Assembly: GCA_036522595.1 (NCBI GenBank) | Contig: DATDFL010000008.1 | Location: 1 to 18,631, forward strand | DNA: 18,631 bases | Direction of reading: 5' to 3' | Source: AC-32 sp036522595 | GTDB lineage: Bacteria > Actinomycetota > Thermoleophilia > Gaiellales > Gaiellaceae | Shown here: positions 1 to 9,005 of the stretch, piece after piece | Position numbering within the stretch: position 1 is the first letter of the stretch | How the letters are laid out: every line of letters starts with the position of its first letter | The notes under the pieces: model-generated | The model's input: only the letters and a program-made list of their open reading frames with translations | What the model was told of the DNA's origin: nothing | Databases searched by the model: none | Made by a program: the position numbers and the translations under genes

Positions 1-1
1 A

Positions 2-154
2 GCGCGAGGCGGCGAGCCGGGCGCCGCCGGCCGCAACTTCGTGAACGGGCAGCCGGTGCCGGGGAAGACGACGCTCGACCTCGAGGCGGGCGACATCGTC
101 AGGGTCGAGACCCCCGGCGGGGGCGGCTTCGGACGCGTCCAAAACGGCCACTAG
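2..154 (+). CDS. Hydantoinase B/oxoprolinase family protein, C-terminal end (partial)
   Basis: The window opens inside a reading frame of about 50 codons that ends at TAG 152-154. The visible tail contains RGGEPGAAGRNFVNG, a short stretch about a Gly-Lys loop and LDLEAGDIVRVETPGGGGFG. The combination of an ArgGlyGly turn, a 'leu-glu-ala-gly-asp' strand and a closing ThrProGlyGlyGlyGlyPheGly is typical of the extreme C-terminus of HyuB/N-methylhydantoinase B and of the beta part of 5-oxoprolinases, which hydrolyse cyclic amides (hydantoins, 5-oxoproline) with ATP. The rest of the gene lies upstream, so substrate and partner subunit cannot be judged. No terminator is visible after it; a 123-base gap follows before the next start. 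Confidence 0.72.
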   Translation, partial: ARGGEPGAAGRNFVNGQPVPGKTTLDLEAGDIVRVETPGGGGFGRVQNGH

Positions 155-244
155 CCACCGTGCGCGCGGTCCGTTAGACCCGTCGCAGCAGATGTTGCAC
201 ATTCGACACGTCTCCGTTTCACATGCGTGCGCCGGACGTGCCTA

Positions 245-264
245 CCGTCGAAAGCAGTCGACGG
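245..264 (+). promoter_or_regulatory. Hairpin in the leader of the 278 gene, followed by a Shine-Dalgarno site
   Basis: CCGTCGA (245-251) and TCGACGG (258-264) form a perfect 7-bp stem with a 6-base loop. It directly abuts the ribosome binding site AAAGGAG (265-271), which lies 6 bases before the ATG at 278. The site decides that start. The stem could tune ribosome access or merely be chance in GC-rich DNA. No convincing -35/-10 pair was seen in 155-244. Confidence 0.3.
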
Positions 265-277
265 AAAGGAGTTCGAG

Positions 278-1795
278 ATGCACCATCCCGCTGCGATCTG
301 GGCCGGCGTCTTGGCCGCTGTCCTCCTGTTTGTGGGAGCTCAGGGCGCGGCGGCCGCGTCGCCGCAGTGCCATTACGGCGAGATCACGCTCAACGTGGCG
401 CCGGTGTTGAGCGCGCCCAACCCAACGCACCCGGGCGACACCATCACCTCGAGCGGGGGGAGCTGGACCTCCTGCGGCGTGCCGTTCTCGCACTTCTACA
501 AGGAGTGGCTCCGCGACGGCGGCGTGTTCAGCGGCCCCTTCGAGGTCGCGGGCGCGCCGGCGAGCTTCATGTACACGGTTCAGCCCGCGGACGTCGGCCA
601 CCAGATTCGGTCGGCAGTCGAGCCTTGCAACGACGACGTGGGCTGCTACGGGTCGTTCGTGCAGAGCTCGAACGCGATCGTCCCGACCAACCCGCCGCCG
701 CCTCCGCCGCCTCCTCCGCCTCCGGTCGTGGCGCAGGGCTACGTGCGCGACCCGACCGGCGTTCCCGTCTCCGGGGTGGTCGTCGAGCTCTTCCGTGACC
801 CGCCGGTCGGCTCAGCGGGCTCCTACGCAGCGCTCGACTCGGCGACGACCGGCACGGACGGCTTCTTCGCGCTGCGCTCGCCCTACACGGACGAGCTGCG
901 CGGCGACGCCGCGGCGAACGGCGGCTACGTCAACTTCGACCTCCTCGGCTCGGGCGACAGCGTCGGCTACTACGGCGGCGTCGAGCGCACGTACGACAGC
1001 GCGGCGGGTGTCTGGCTGACGCCCGAGCAGGCCGTGGACGACGACGGCAGGGGCGCTCCCGGCGAAAAGCTCGACCTGAGACCCGTTCCCGGCCCGTCAC
1101 TTTCGGGGGGCGGCGGGCCGGCGGTCGGTGCGACTTGGTGCCCGCTCGCGACGAAGACGAAGACGCTCGTCGCCACCGAGCGGGACAGCACGATCATCGG
1201 CGAGCTCCTCGTCGCCCGCGACGCCGTCGGTGAGTTCTCGTTCGGCGACGGGACCGAGCACGTCAGCAACATCTCAATCGGGATCAACTTCGGGAACGGG
1301 TGGGCAATCGGCGGGTTCCAGCACGCCGCCACCGGCGAGGCGAGCGGCGTCTCGATTCGGAACGTCGGCGACGACTGGGCCCACGCCCTCAGGTCGGACT
1401 TCATCTACGCGAAGTACCGCAAGCAGACCGTGGGCCCGTTCGGCCTCGTGTGCTCCACCTGGTACACGATCGAGCCCAAGGAATGGGTCGGCGGCGGGAT
1501 CGTGCCGGGAGCAGACGAGTCGCAATATCTGCACCGGTGCCTGACCGACTACCGCCAGTGGTACATCCGCCAGGGGCCGGGAAGCACCTGGTTCCGCGCC
1601 AGCAACAAGCTGCGCACCTGGGGAGTGGCCGCGACCATCGGCCTTGGGACCGCCGGCCTCGGCGTTTCGGCCTGGACGGGAGCGTCGAGGTGGGTGACCT
1701 ACGACTACCACTTCGGCACCCGGATCTACGACCACTACCTCTGTGGGAACGACGCGTATCCCAGGCGCTCGACGAGGGTTTTCGCAGGTGGCTAG
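278..1795 (+). CDS. Secreted Cys-rich protein with Ig-like domain, proline hinge and unknown C-terminal domain
   Basis: This 505-residue protein has a clear signal peptide (MHHPAAIWAGVLAAVLLFVG, then Ala-rich, cleavage near residue 29). The ATG at 278 is preferred over an in-frame start at 227 because it has a good AAAGGAG site and begins exactly at the signal peptide. Residues about 40-140 resemble the Ig-like 'PGDTITSSGGSW...PADVGHQIR' modules common in thermoleophilic actinobacterial exported proteins. An uninterrupted run of 11 prolines follows, then a segment (GYVRDPTGVPVSGVVVELF) like a carboxypeptidase-regulatory/CNA-B beta-sandwich. The last ~210 residues match nothing I recognise. 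The mature chain has eight cysteines, enough for four disulfides. It overlaps the next gene by 8 bases. The role is unknown; a cell-surface or secreted binding protein is the simplest guess. Confidence 0.8.
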   Translation: MHHPAAIWAGVLAAVLLFVGAQGAAAASPQCHYGEITLNVAPVLSAPNPTHPGDTITSSGGSWTSCGVPFSHFYKEWLRDGGVFSGPFEVAGAPASFMYTVQPADVGHQIRSAVEPCNDDVGCYGSFVQSSNAIVPTNPPPPPPPPPPPVVAQGYVRDPTGVPVSGVVVELFRDPPVGSAGSYAALDSATTGTDGFFALRSPYTDELRGDAAANGGYVNFDLLGSGDSVGYYGGVERTYDSAAGVWLTPEQAVDDDGRGAPGEKLDLRPVPGPSLSGGGGPAVGATWCPLATKTKTLVATERDSTIIGELLVARDAVGEFSFGDGTEHVSNISIGINFGNGWAIGGFQHAATGEASGVSIRNVGDDWAHALRSDFIYAKYRKQTVGPFGLVCSTWYTIEPKEWVGGGIVPGADESQYLHRCLTDYRQWYIRQGPGSTWFRASNKLRTWGVAATIGLGTAGLGVSAWTGASRWVTYDYHFGTRIYDHYLCGNDAYPRRSTRVFAGG

Positions 1796-2360
1796 GTCGT
1801 GTTTCTTGGCGCTCGCGCTCTTCCTGTCGACAGGCTGCTCGAGCGGCGCGCCGATCCGGGGCGGGCCGCTCGCCGAGCCGGGCGTGCGGATGGGCGAGTC
1901 CGTCCTGATGGACGTCGGCAAGACCGGGACCTACGGCGTGGAGACGCTCGTCAACCATGGCCGTGCGGACGTCGTCCTCGATCGGATTGCCTTCCTCGAT
2001 CGCTCGCGCGGGCTCGAGATCATCGGCCCGCTGGTCATGCGTGTCCGCACGGCGCCGGGCGTCCCGGCGCTGGCGACCGGCATGATTCGCCAGTGGCCGC
2101 CGCCCCACGAGGGCGCCACGCTGCACCCCATCGCGGGCTTCCGGATCGCGCCGCACCGAAGCTGGAAGGACGACGCCGAGCTCCTGATCGGCTTCCGGGC
2201 GCACCGGGCCGGAAAGCTGTCGTACCGGGCATTCGAGCTCCGCTACCACGTCGGAAAGAGGCGGTATGTCGCTCGCTTTCCCGACCCGCTCGCCGTCTGC
2301 GTTCCCCGTTCGTTTCCGCTGCGCCGCTGTAGGCCTCCGGGCGGTCCGGGCCGGCCGTGA
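1788..2360 (+). CDS. Probable lipoprotein of unknown function
   Basis: This encodes 190 residues starting at GTG 1788, which lies inside the last codons of the preceding gene, so the two are probably translationally coupled; ACGAGGG at 1772-1778 could serve as ribosome site. A longer reading from 1743 is open, but 1788 places a compact export signal right at the N-terminus (MARSCFLALALFLSTGC). The Cys17 context (Ser-Thr-Gly-Cys) is a weak lipobox, since position -3 is Ser, not Leu. The middle of the protein (about residues 40-160) looks like a single beta-sandwich: 'GTYGVETLVNHGRADVVLDR', then a Pro-rich turn, then 'ELLIGFRAHRAGKLSYRAFE'. Such domains often bring companion proteins to the surface. 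I do not recognise the family. The C-terminal ~15 residues are Arg/Pro-rich. Confidence 0.68.
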   Translation: MARSCFLALALFLSTGCSSGAPIRGGPLAEPGVRMGESVLMDVGKTGTYGVETLVNHGRADVVLDRIAFLDRSRGLEIIGPLVMRVRTAPGVPALATGMIRQWPPPHEGATLHPIAGFRIAPHRSWKDDAELLIGFRAHRAGKLSYRAFELRYHVGKRRYVARFPDPLAVCVPRSFPLRRCRPPGGPGRP

Positions 2361-2366
2361 ATCCCG

Positions 2367-2372
2367 TACACT
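2367..2372 (+). promoter_or_regulatory. Candidate -10 box for the 2382 gene (short-leader or leaderless)
   Basis: TACACT ends 9 bases before the ATG at 2382. A transcript starting 6-9 bases downstream would carry a leader of 0-3 bases. No Shine-Dalgarno sequence is visible ahead of this ATG, which fits leaderless translation. No clear -35 partner was found. Confidence 0.4.
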
Positions 2373-2381
2373 GCCCCTCCG

Positions 2382-2630
2382 ATGGTCTGGGAATTCATCT
2401 TCATGATGCTGATCCTGAAGATCCCGATCGTTTACCTCTGCCTGGTCGTCTACTGGGCTGTGAAGGCCGAGCCGAGGCCTCCGGAGCCGGCGCTGCTGCC
2501 GGCGGAGCGAGAGCCCGAGCCGCGCCCACCGTGGCGCCGTCCCGATCGTCCTCGCCGACCACGCCCGGGTCCTCACGGCTCGCCGGTCCGCAGCTTCGCG
2601 CGGACGAGCCGCGCGCCCCTCCACTCGTGA
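2382..2630 (+). CDS. Small single-pass membrane protein with Pro/Arg-rich tail
   Basis: This encodes 82 residues. The first ~25 (MVWEFIFMMLILKIPIVYLC onward) form one hydrophobic helix. After the helix the chain becomes rich in Pro, Arg and Glu (about residues 29-75), so it is probably a membrane anchor with a disordered cytoplasmic tail. The ATG follows a TACACT box by 9 bases and has no ribosome site. Its stop TGA overlaps the GTG start of the next gene in a GTGA junction, indicating co-translation with another small membrane protein. No function can be assigned. Confidence 0.6.
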   Translation: MVWEFIFMMLILKIPIVYLCLVVYWAVKAEPRPPEPALLPAEREPEPRPPWRRPDRPRRPRPGPHGSPVRSFARTSRAPLHS

Positions 2631-2887
2631 GCACGGGCCCGATCACCGAAGACCGGCCGGCCGATGCGATCGCAGGCCTGCTCGCGGCGCTGTCGGTTCT
2701 CGCGAGCGCGGTTGGCCTCGCCTACCGGCCCGCGCGGCTGATCCCGTTCGGGATCCTGCTCGCGGTCATCGCCGCCGGGATGGGTGGACGACATTCTCGG
2801 CTGGCCGCGACCGCGATCGTGGTCGGCGGCGTCTGCTTCGTGGTCGGCATGGCCGTCGCCGTGATCACGAATAACCCGGTCTTCTGA
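2627..2887 (+). CDS. Small multi-pass membrane protein
   Basis: This encodes 86 residues from GTG 2627, which overlaps the preceding stop by three bases (GTGA). The frame is open much further upstream (from 2357), but that part would be an unlikely Pro/Arg/Ser string running antiparallel in character to the 2382 gene. From 2627 the protein is compact: a short acidic head (STGPITEDRPAD) and three hydrophobic segments at about residues 13-30, 37-52 and 58-80. The composition resembles the small actinobacterial 'DUF-type' integral membrane proteins. It ends 52 bases before sucA. Function unknown; probably acts with the 2382 product. Confidence 0.62.
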   Translation: MSTGPITEDRPADAIAGLLAALSVLASAVGLAYRPARLIPFGILLAVIAAGMGGRHSRLAATAIVVGGVCFVVGMAVAVITNNPVF

Positions 2888-2927
2888 GGCCACCGGGTTC
2901 GTCGCACGGCAGAGGGAAGCCCGTTGC

Positions 2928-2933
2928 TACAAC
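2928..2933 (+). promoter_or_regulatory. Candidate extended -10 box for sucA
   Basis: TACAAC, preceded by TGC (a partial extended -10), ends six bases before GTG 2940. That spacing would place transcription start on the GTG itself. The sixth base is C where T is usual, and no -35 was found, so this is a suggestion only. Confidence 0.33.
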
Positions 2934-2939
2934 AAAGAA

Positions 2940-5804
<2,865 letters not shown>

Positions 5805-5810
5805 GTTTCT

Positions 5811-5990
5811 TTAGGGCCGCCGGCGCCGCTGCTGCTGTGCCTGGATCATGCGGGCCGCGATCCGCGGGCCGTGCTTGCGCGCCTGCTTCACGATCGTCTT
5901 GCGGTGCCGCGGCGGAATGCGGCGCCAGATGTCCCAGGCTGTCAGGACGACACCGACCGGGCCTGCGCGGCGGAGGAGGAACCGTGGCAC
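5811..5990 (-). CDS. Small basic protein (59 residues), unknown function
   Basis: This reads VPRFLLRRAGPVGVVLTAWD, then a WRRIPPRHRK segment, and ends in a Gln/Arg-rich tail (AQQQRRRRP). A short hydrophobic stretch (about 9-18) precedes a strongly basic C-terminal half. The frame stays open upstream to 6344 only because it enters the hexamer-repeat DNA of the neighbouring gene. The GTG at 5990 is preferred because a TAGGCT box ends seven bases before it and the protein looks coherent from there. It converges on sucA with only six bases between stops, leaving no room for an ordinary terminator. A small nucleic-acid- or membrane-associated protein is possible, but nothing in it proves this. Confidence 0.5.
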   Translation of the reverse strand: MPRFLLRRAGPVGVVLTAWDIWRRIPPRHRKTIVKQARKHGPRIAARMIQAQQQRRRRP

Positions 5991-5997
5991 GGGCGGG

Positions 5998-6003
5998 AGC
6001 CTA
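5998..6003 (-). promoter_or_regulatory. Candidate -10 box for the 5990 minus-strand gene
   Basis: Read on the minus strand, TAGGCT is followed by seven bases (CCCGCCC) and then GTG, the spacing expected of a leaderless mRNA. It lies just past the stop of the 6008-6799 gene. Confidence 0.35.
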
Positions 6004-6007
6004 GCGG

Positions 6008-6799
6008 TTAACCGTGGTCGTGGCCGTGGCCGTCGCCACCGTTGCCATGGCCGTTGCCGTTCCCGTTGCCATTGCCATTCCCATTCCCGTTGCCTTGGCC
6101 CTGTCCTTGGCCCTGGCCTTGCCCTTGACCCTGGCCCTGTCCTTGGCCTTGGCCCTGCCCCTGCCCTTGACCCTGCCCCTGCCCCTGCCCCTGCCCCTGC
6201 CCTTGGCCCTGGCCCTGGCCGTTGCCCTTGCCCTGACCGTTGCCCTTGCCCTGACCGTTGCCCTTGCCCTTGCTGTTGCCCTTGCCTTTGCAATGGACGT
6301 TCTTGCCGGGCGACCCCTTGTGCTTGCCGTTGTCCGTGCGGCACGTCGAAGGCGCCAGGGGCGCGGGCGGAGGAGGAGGGGGTGGCGGCGGTGGCGGCGG
6401 AGGCGGTGGAGGAGGTGGCGGTGGTGGTGGAGGCGGCGGTGGCGGCGGTGGTGGTGGTCCGCCCTGCTGCGACGGGGGTGGCTTCGCCACGTGGCCGCCC
6501 GGCTTCGCACCGGCGCGCGTCGGGGACGCCGTCGAAACGGGCACCGCAAACGCCAGCGGCGAAGCGGCCGGAGCCTGCTCGGCCGAGTGGGTCCCGCGCT
6601 GCTGCGAAGTCTTTCGGGAAGGCGAAGCGAGCGGCCGCGCGGTGACGATCTTCAGCGTCGGTCCAGGCTCACCGGCGGCCAGCCGCGGCACGGACGTGGG
6701 CGTCCCTTCGCCCACGACGAGGCCGGGCAGTTTCACTGCCGCGACTGCTGCGGCGCCGAAAGCGACCGCGACCACGATGATTGTGAGGATTCTGCTCAC
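6008..6799 (-). CDS. Membrane-anchored or secreted low-complexity protein: poly-Pro, then Gly-Gln/Gly-Asn tail
   Basis: The 263-residue product starts at GTG 6799, with AGGGGAG just upstream on the minus strand. An N-terminal hydrophobic segment (MSRILTIIVVAVAFGAAAVA) is a signal peptide or anchor. Residues about 30-115 are Ala/Pro/Ser/Thr-rich. Then come 31 unbroken prolines, a short segment with two cysteines (CRTDNGKHKGSPGKNVHC), Lys-Gly repeats, 21 Gly-Gln units, several Gly-Asn units and a Gly/His/Asp end (GDGHGHDHG). The poly-Pro rod would hold the Gly-X tail away from the membrane, and its translation would probably need EF-P. The His/Asp end could bind metal. Uniform coding without stops despite the repeats, a signal peptide and a ribosome site argue that it is real. 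I know no homologue of defined function. Confidence 0.66.
   Translation of the reverse strand: MSRILTIIVVAVAFGAAAVAAVKLPGLVVGEGTPTSVPRLAAGEPGPTLKIVTARPLASPSRKTSQQRGTHSAEQAPAASPLAFAVPVSTASPTRAGAKPGGHVAKPPPSQQGGPPPPPPPPPPPPPPPPPPPPPPPPPPPPPPPAPLAPSTCRTDNGKHKGSPGKNVHCKGKGNSKGKGNGQGKGNGQGKGNGQGQGQGQGQGQGQGQGQGQGQGQGQGQGQGQGQGQGQGQGQGNGNGNGNGNGNGNGHGNGGDGHGHDHG
6023..6286 (-). repeat. Degenerate 6-bp tandem repeat encoding Gly-X (Gly-Gln core)
   Basis: On the plus strand a six-base period (NCC followed by TTG/CTG/GTT/ATT/CTT) runs through this stretch. Positions 6095-6217 encode 21 consecutive Gly-Gln pairs on the minus strand, flanked by Gly-Asn and Gly-Lys units. Synonymous variation (CAA/CAG, GGN) shows that the amino-acid pattern, more than the DNA, is kept. 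Because the unit is a multiple of three, copy-number change would not break the frame. Confidence 0.9.
6365..6457 (-). repeat. Run of 31 proline codons (CCN)
   Basis: Every codon from 6457 down to 6365 on the minus strand is CCN, giving 31 consecutive prolines with mixed third positions (CCG, CCA, CCT, CCC). Confidence 0.93.
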
Positions 6800-6875
6800 G
6801 CTCTCCCCTGGAATAGCCGATGCACTCTAGCGTTGTATCGGCCGCGTCGGCCGGAACCTAAATTGTGGGGTCCGC
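6800..6875. promoter_or_regulatory. Divergent promoter region between the poly-Pro protein and the diguanylate cyclase
   Basis: These 76 bases lie between two divergent starts. On the plus strand TAAATT (6859-6864) ends 11 bases before ATG 6876. On the minus strand TAGAGT (6829 down to 6824) lies 24 bases from the GTG at 6799, which also has a GGGGAG ribosome site. Good -35 boxes are not obvious on either strand. A CGGCC-GCGT-CGGCC direct repeat sits between the two. Confidence 0.4.
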
Positions 6876-8639
6876 ATGAGTTTCAAGCTCAAACTCGTCG
6901 CGTATTTCCTGCTCGTCTCGCTCCTTCCTCTAGGGGCCGCCGCGTGGGGTTTGCACACGGTCGCGCGACGCAGCGAGACCCGTCGCGTCGACGTTCGGCT
7001 CCAGACCGAGCTCCGGTCGGTCGCGGCCTCGTACCAGGCGGAGCTCACGCGCGCGAACGCGAGGGCGGAGACGCTCGCGAACAGCACCGGCTTCCAGCGC
7101 GCGCTGCAGCGCCAGGACCGCGAGAAGCTGCGCAGCCTCCTTGCCGACAACCCCGACCTGAGGCTGCGCTCGCCGTTCCTCTCGCTCGGAGCGGAGCGCA
7201 CGATCGAGCGCGCCACGCAGTACCGCGTGCTGAGCCGTGACGGGCTCGTCCTCGGGAGCCTCTTCGCGGGGATCCCGCTCAGCAACGAGACGACCGCAAG
7301 GCTCAGCAAGAGCACCAGGCTCGAAAAAGACGACCTCGTGATCGTGGTGAACGGGCGCGTGGCCGCCGGTCCGCCGGCGCTCTCAGCCAGGTCCCTGACG
7401 TCCCCGGGGCAGCCGCAAACGATGAACGTCGGAGGCGACCGCTTCCGCGTCGTGGGGACGAGCCCGGAGAAGGGGTCCAGCGGAGCGGCCCTCGCGCTGC
7501 TTGCCCCGCAGCATGGGATCGACTCGCAGGTCGGCTCCGCCGATCAGCGCCTGCTGCTCGGGATCCTCGGCTCGCTCGTCCTGATCGGGCTCGTCGCGTA
7601 CATCGTCGGCGGCTCGATCGTGGCCACACTGGGCCGGCTCGCCGATGCCGCGAACGCCATGGCGCGGGGTCGGCTCGACCAGCGCGTTCCGGTCCAGGGC
7701 AGCGATGAGTTCGCCCGCCTCGGTGTCGCCTTCAACGAGATGGCCGACCAGCTCGAGGCGCGCCTGGTGGAGCTCGAGGCCGAGCGCGGCCGACTGCGCG
7801 ACACGACCGCCCGCTTCGGCGAGGCGCTCGCGGCGACCCACGACGTGGACCAGCTGCTCCGCGCGATCGTCGAGACGGTCGTGGAGGCGACCGGCGCAAC
7901 GGGCGGCATCGTCGTCGGGCTCGCCGGTGAGGTCGTTCAGACCGGCTCCTTCTCAGAGCGCGGCGAGCGGCTCGAGCTCCCGCTGACGGCTGGCCGTCAG
8001 AGCTTCGGCACGCTGACGATCTCGGGACGCGGCTTCACGATGGAGCAGCGACGCACCGCAGCGACCCTGGTCGCCCATGCGGCGATCGCGCTGGAGAACG
8101 CACGCTTGCACCGGATCGTGACGCGCCAGGCTCTCGTGGACATGCTCACCGGCCTCGCGAACCGACGTCATTGCGAGGAGGCGCTCGGCAGCGAGCTGAT
8201 GCGGGCCGAGCGCTTCGGCGGCTCGGTCGCCTTCGTGCTGGCCGATCTCGACAGCTTCAAGTCGGTGAACGACCGCTTCGGCCACCCGGTCGGAGACAGC
8301 GTCCTCGTCGAATTCGCCGAGACCCTCCGCGAATGCGTCCGCGAGATCGACCTGCCGACGCGCTGGGGCGGCGAGGAGTTCGCAATCGTCCTCCCGGGCA
8401 CCGACCTCGACGGCGCCACCCGCCTCGCCGAGCGTGCGCGCCTCGCCTTCGAACGTCGCACGATCCTCGCTCCGGACGGAACGCCGATCGACGTCACCGT
8501 CAGCCTCGGGGTCGCCGCGTTCCCGGAAGCCTCGGACGCCGACAACCTGGTCGCAGCCGCGGACGGTGCCCTCTACGAAGCCAAGCGCGCCGGCAAGAAT
8601 CGCGTCAAGACCGCTGCTCCCAGGGCGCAAGAGGCGTAA
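6876..8639 (+). CDS. Membrane diguanylate cyclase (extracytoplasmic sensor-HAMP-GAF-GGDEF)
   Basis: The 587-residue protein should make cyclic di-GMP from two GTP in response to an outside signal. Order: TM helix about 8-28; extracytoplasmic region about 30-223 of Cache-like layout; TM helix about 225-247; HAMP about 248-300 (with 'RLDQRVPVQGSDEFARLGVAFNEM' spanning its end); a short GAF-like domain about 314-410; and GGDEF about 415-580. Catalytic features are intact: DMLTGLANRR, ADLDSFKSVNDRFGHPVGD with its metal Asp, and WGGEEF (Gly498-Phe502). An inhibitory I-site Arg489-Glu-Ile-Asp492 sits five residues before GGEEF, so product feedback is expected. No EAL or HD-GYP domain is present. 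The target process is unknown; the divergent surface protein next door is a possible partner. Confidence 0.93.
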   Translation: MSFKLKLVAYFLLVSLLPLGAAAWGLHTVARRSETRRVDVRLQTELRSVAASYQAELTRANARAETLANSTGFQRALQRQDREKLRSLLADNPDLRLRSPFLSLGAERTIERATQYRVLSRDGLVLGSLFAGIPLSNETTARLSKSTRLEKDDLVIVVNGRVAAGPPALSARSLTSPGQPQTMNVGGDRFRVVGTSPEKGSSGAALALLAPQHGIDSQVGSADQRLLLGILGSLVLIGLVAYIVGGSIVATLGRLADAANAMARGRLDQRVPVQGSDEFARLGVAFNEMADQLEARLVELEAERGRLRDTTARFGEALAATHDVDQLLRAIVETVVEATGATGGIVVGLAGEVVQTGSFSERGERLELPLTAGRQSFGTLTISGRGFTMEQRRTAATLVAHAAIALENARLHRIVTRQALVDMLTGLANRRHCEEALGSELMRAERFGGSVAFVLADLDSFKSVNDRFGHPVGDSVLVEFAETLRECVREIDLPTRWGGEEFAIVLPGTDLDGATRLAERARLAFERRTILAPDGTPIDVTVSLGVAAFPEASDADNLVAAADGALYEAKRAGKNRVKTAAPRAQEA

Positions 8640-8656
8640 TCGGCTGCATTACGGGT

Positions 8657-8690
8657 TAAACTCCGCCGCTTGAGCTAGACCTAGGGAGGA
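8657..8690 (+). promoter_or_regulatory. Candidate -10 box and strong Shine-Dalgarno for the 8699 gene
   Basis: TAAACT (8657-8662) could be a -10 box giving a leader of about 30 bases, and AGGGAGGA (8683-8690) is a strong ribosome site eight bases before GTG 8699, which fixes that start. Unlike the leaderless-looking genes in this window, this one is plainly leadered. No -35 was recognised. Confidence 0.5.
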
Positions 8691-8698
8691 CCTACCCG

Positions 8699-9004
8699 GT
8701 GGAGACCCAGTCGTTGTTTGCACAAGTGATCCAGGACCACCTCGAGCTCAAGGAGAAGAACTCCGGGCTCGAGAGCGCCAAGCCGCTCGAGCGGTACAAG
8801 ACGCAAGACCCATTCGAGAACCATCCGCTTTTCAAGACCGAGGAGCAGGCACGGCTCGAGGAGACGATGGACGGCGAGGAGCCGGCCGTCTCCGACGAGG
8901 TGTTGACGCCCGATACGTGGCCGACCGAAGAGGCCGCGGCCGCAGCCCCGAGCGACGAAGAAGGGCTGTGGAGCCGGTCGCGCGACTTCGACTGGGGCGA
9001 CTGA
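8699..9004 (+). CDS. Acidic conserved hypothetical protein (101 residues)
   Basis: The start is GTG 8699, supported by AGGGAGGA. The protein is hydrophilic and strongly acidic, without signal peptide or membrane helix: METQSLFAQVIQDHLELKEK, then a Lys/Glu-mixed part, then 'DPFENHPLFKTEEQARLEET' and an Ala/Glu/Asp tail ending SRSRDFDWGD. The N-terminal 30 residues could form an amphipathic helix; the rest looks disordered. It is followed after one base by a BON-domain gene, so the two are probably co-translated. I do not recognise a family with a known job. The pairing with BON suggests an envelope- or stress-related role, by inference only. Confidence 0.7.
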   Translation: METQSLFAQVIQDHLELKEKNSGLESAKPLERYKTQDPFENHPLFKTEEQARLEETMDGEEPAVSDEVLTPDTWPTEEAAAAAPSDEEGLWSRSRDFDWGD

Positions 9005-9005
9005 G

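Noticed and set aside
195..223. TTGCAC - 17 bp - TTCACA as promoter for the 278 gene
   Set aside because: The -10 match is poor and no other support was seen; kept out of the features.
1401..2624. A 407-codon minus-strand frame opposite the exported protein genes
   Set aside because: The composition is Arg/Pro-dominated, there is no ribosome site and the plus-strand genes have clear export signals.
2357..2626. Upstream extension of the 2627 gene
   Set aside because: It would overlap the 2382 gene in another frame and adds a Pro/Ser-rich string without a domain; GTG 2627 with the GTGA overlap fits better.
5805..5810. Bidirectional terminator between sucA and the 59-residue gene
   Set aside because: Only six bases lie between the stops and no stem is visible there.
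6023..6286. Tandem repeats considered as CRISPR array
   Set aside because: The unit is six bases with no spacers, and no cas genes are near.
6014..7240. Long plus-strand frames over the repeat region, including a 'Val-Ala-Leu-Pro' repeat protein
   Set aside because: They arise because the hexamer repeats lack stops on both strands; the minus-strand frame has the signal peptide and ribosome site.
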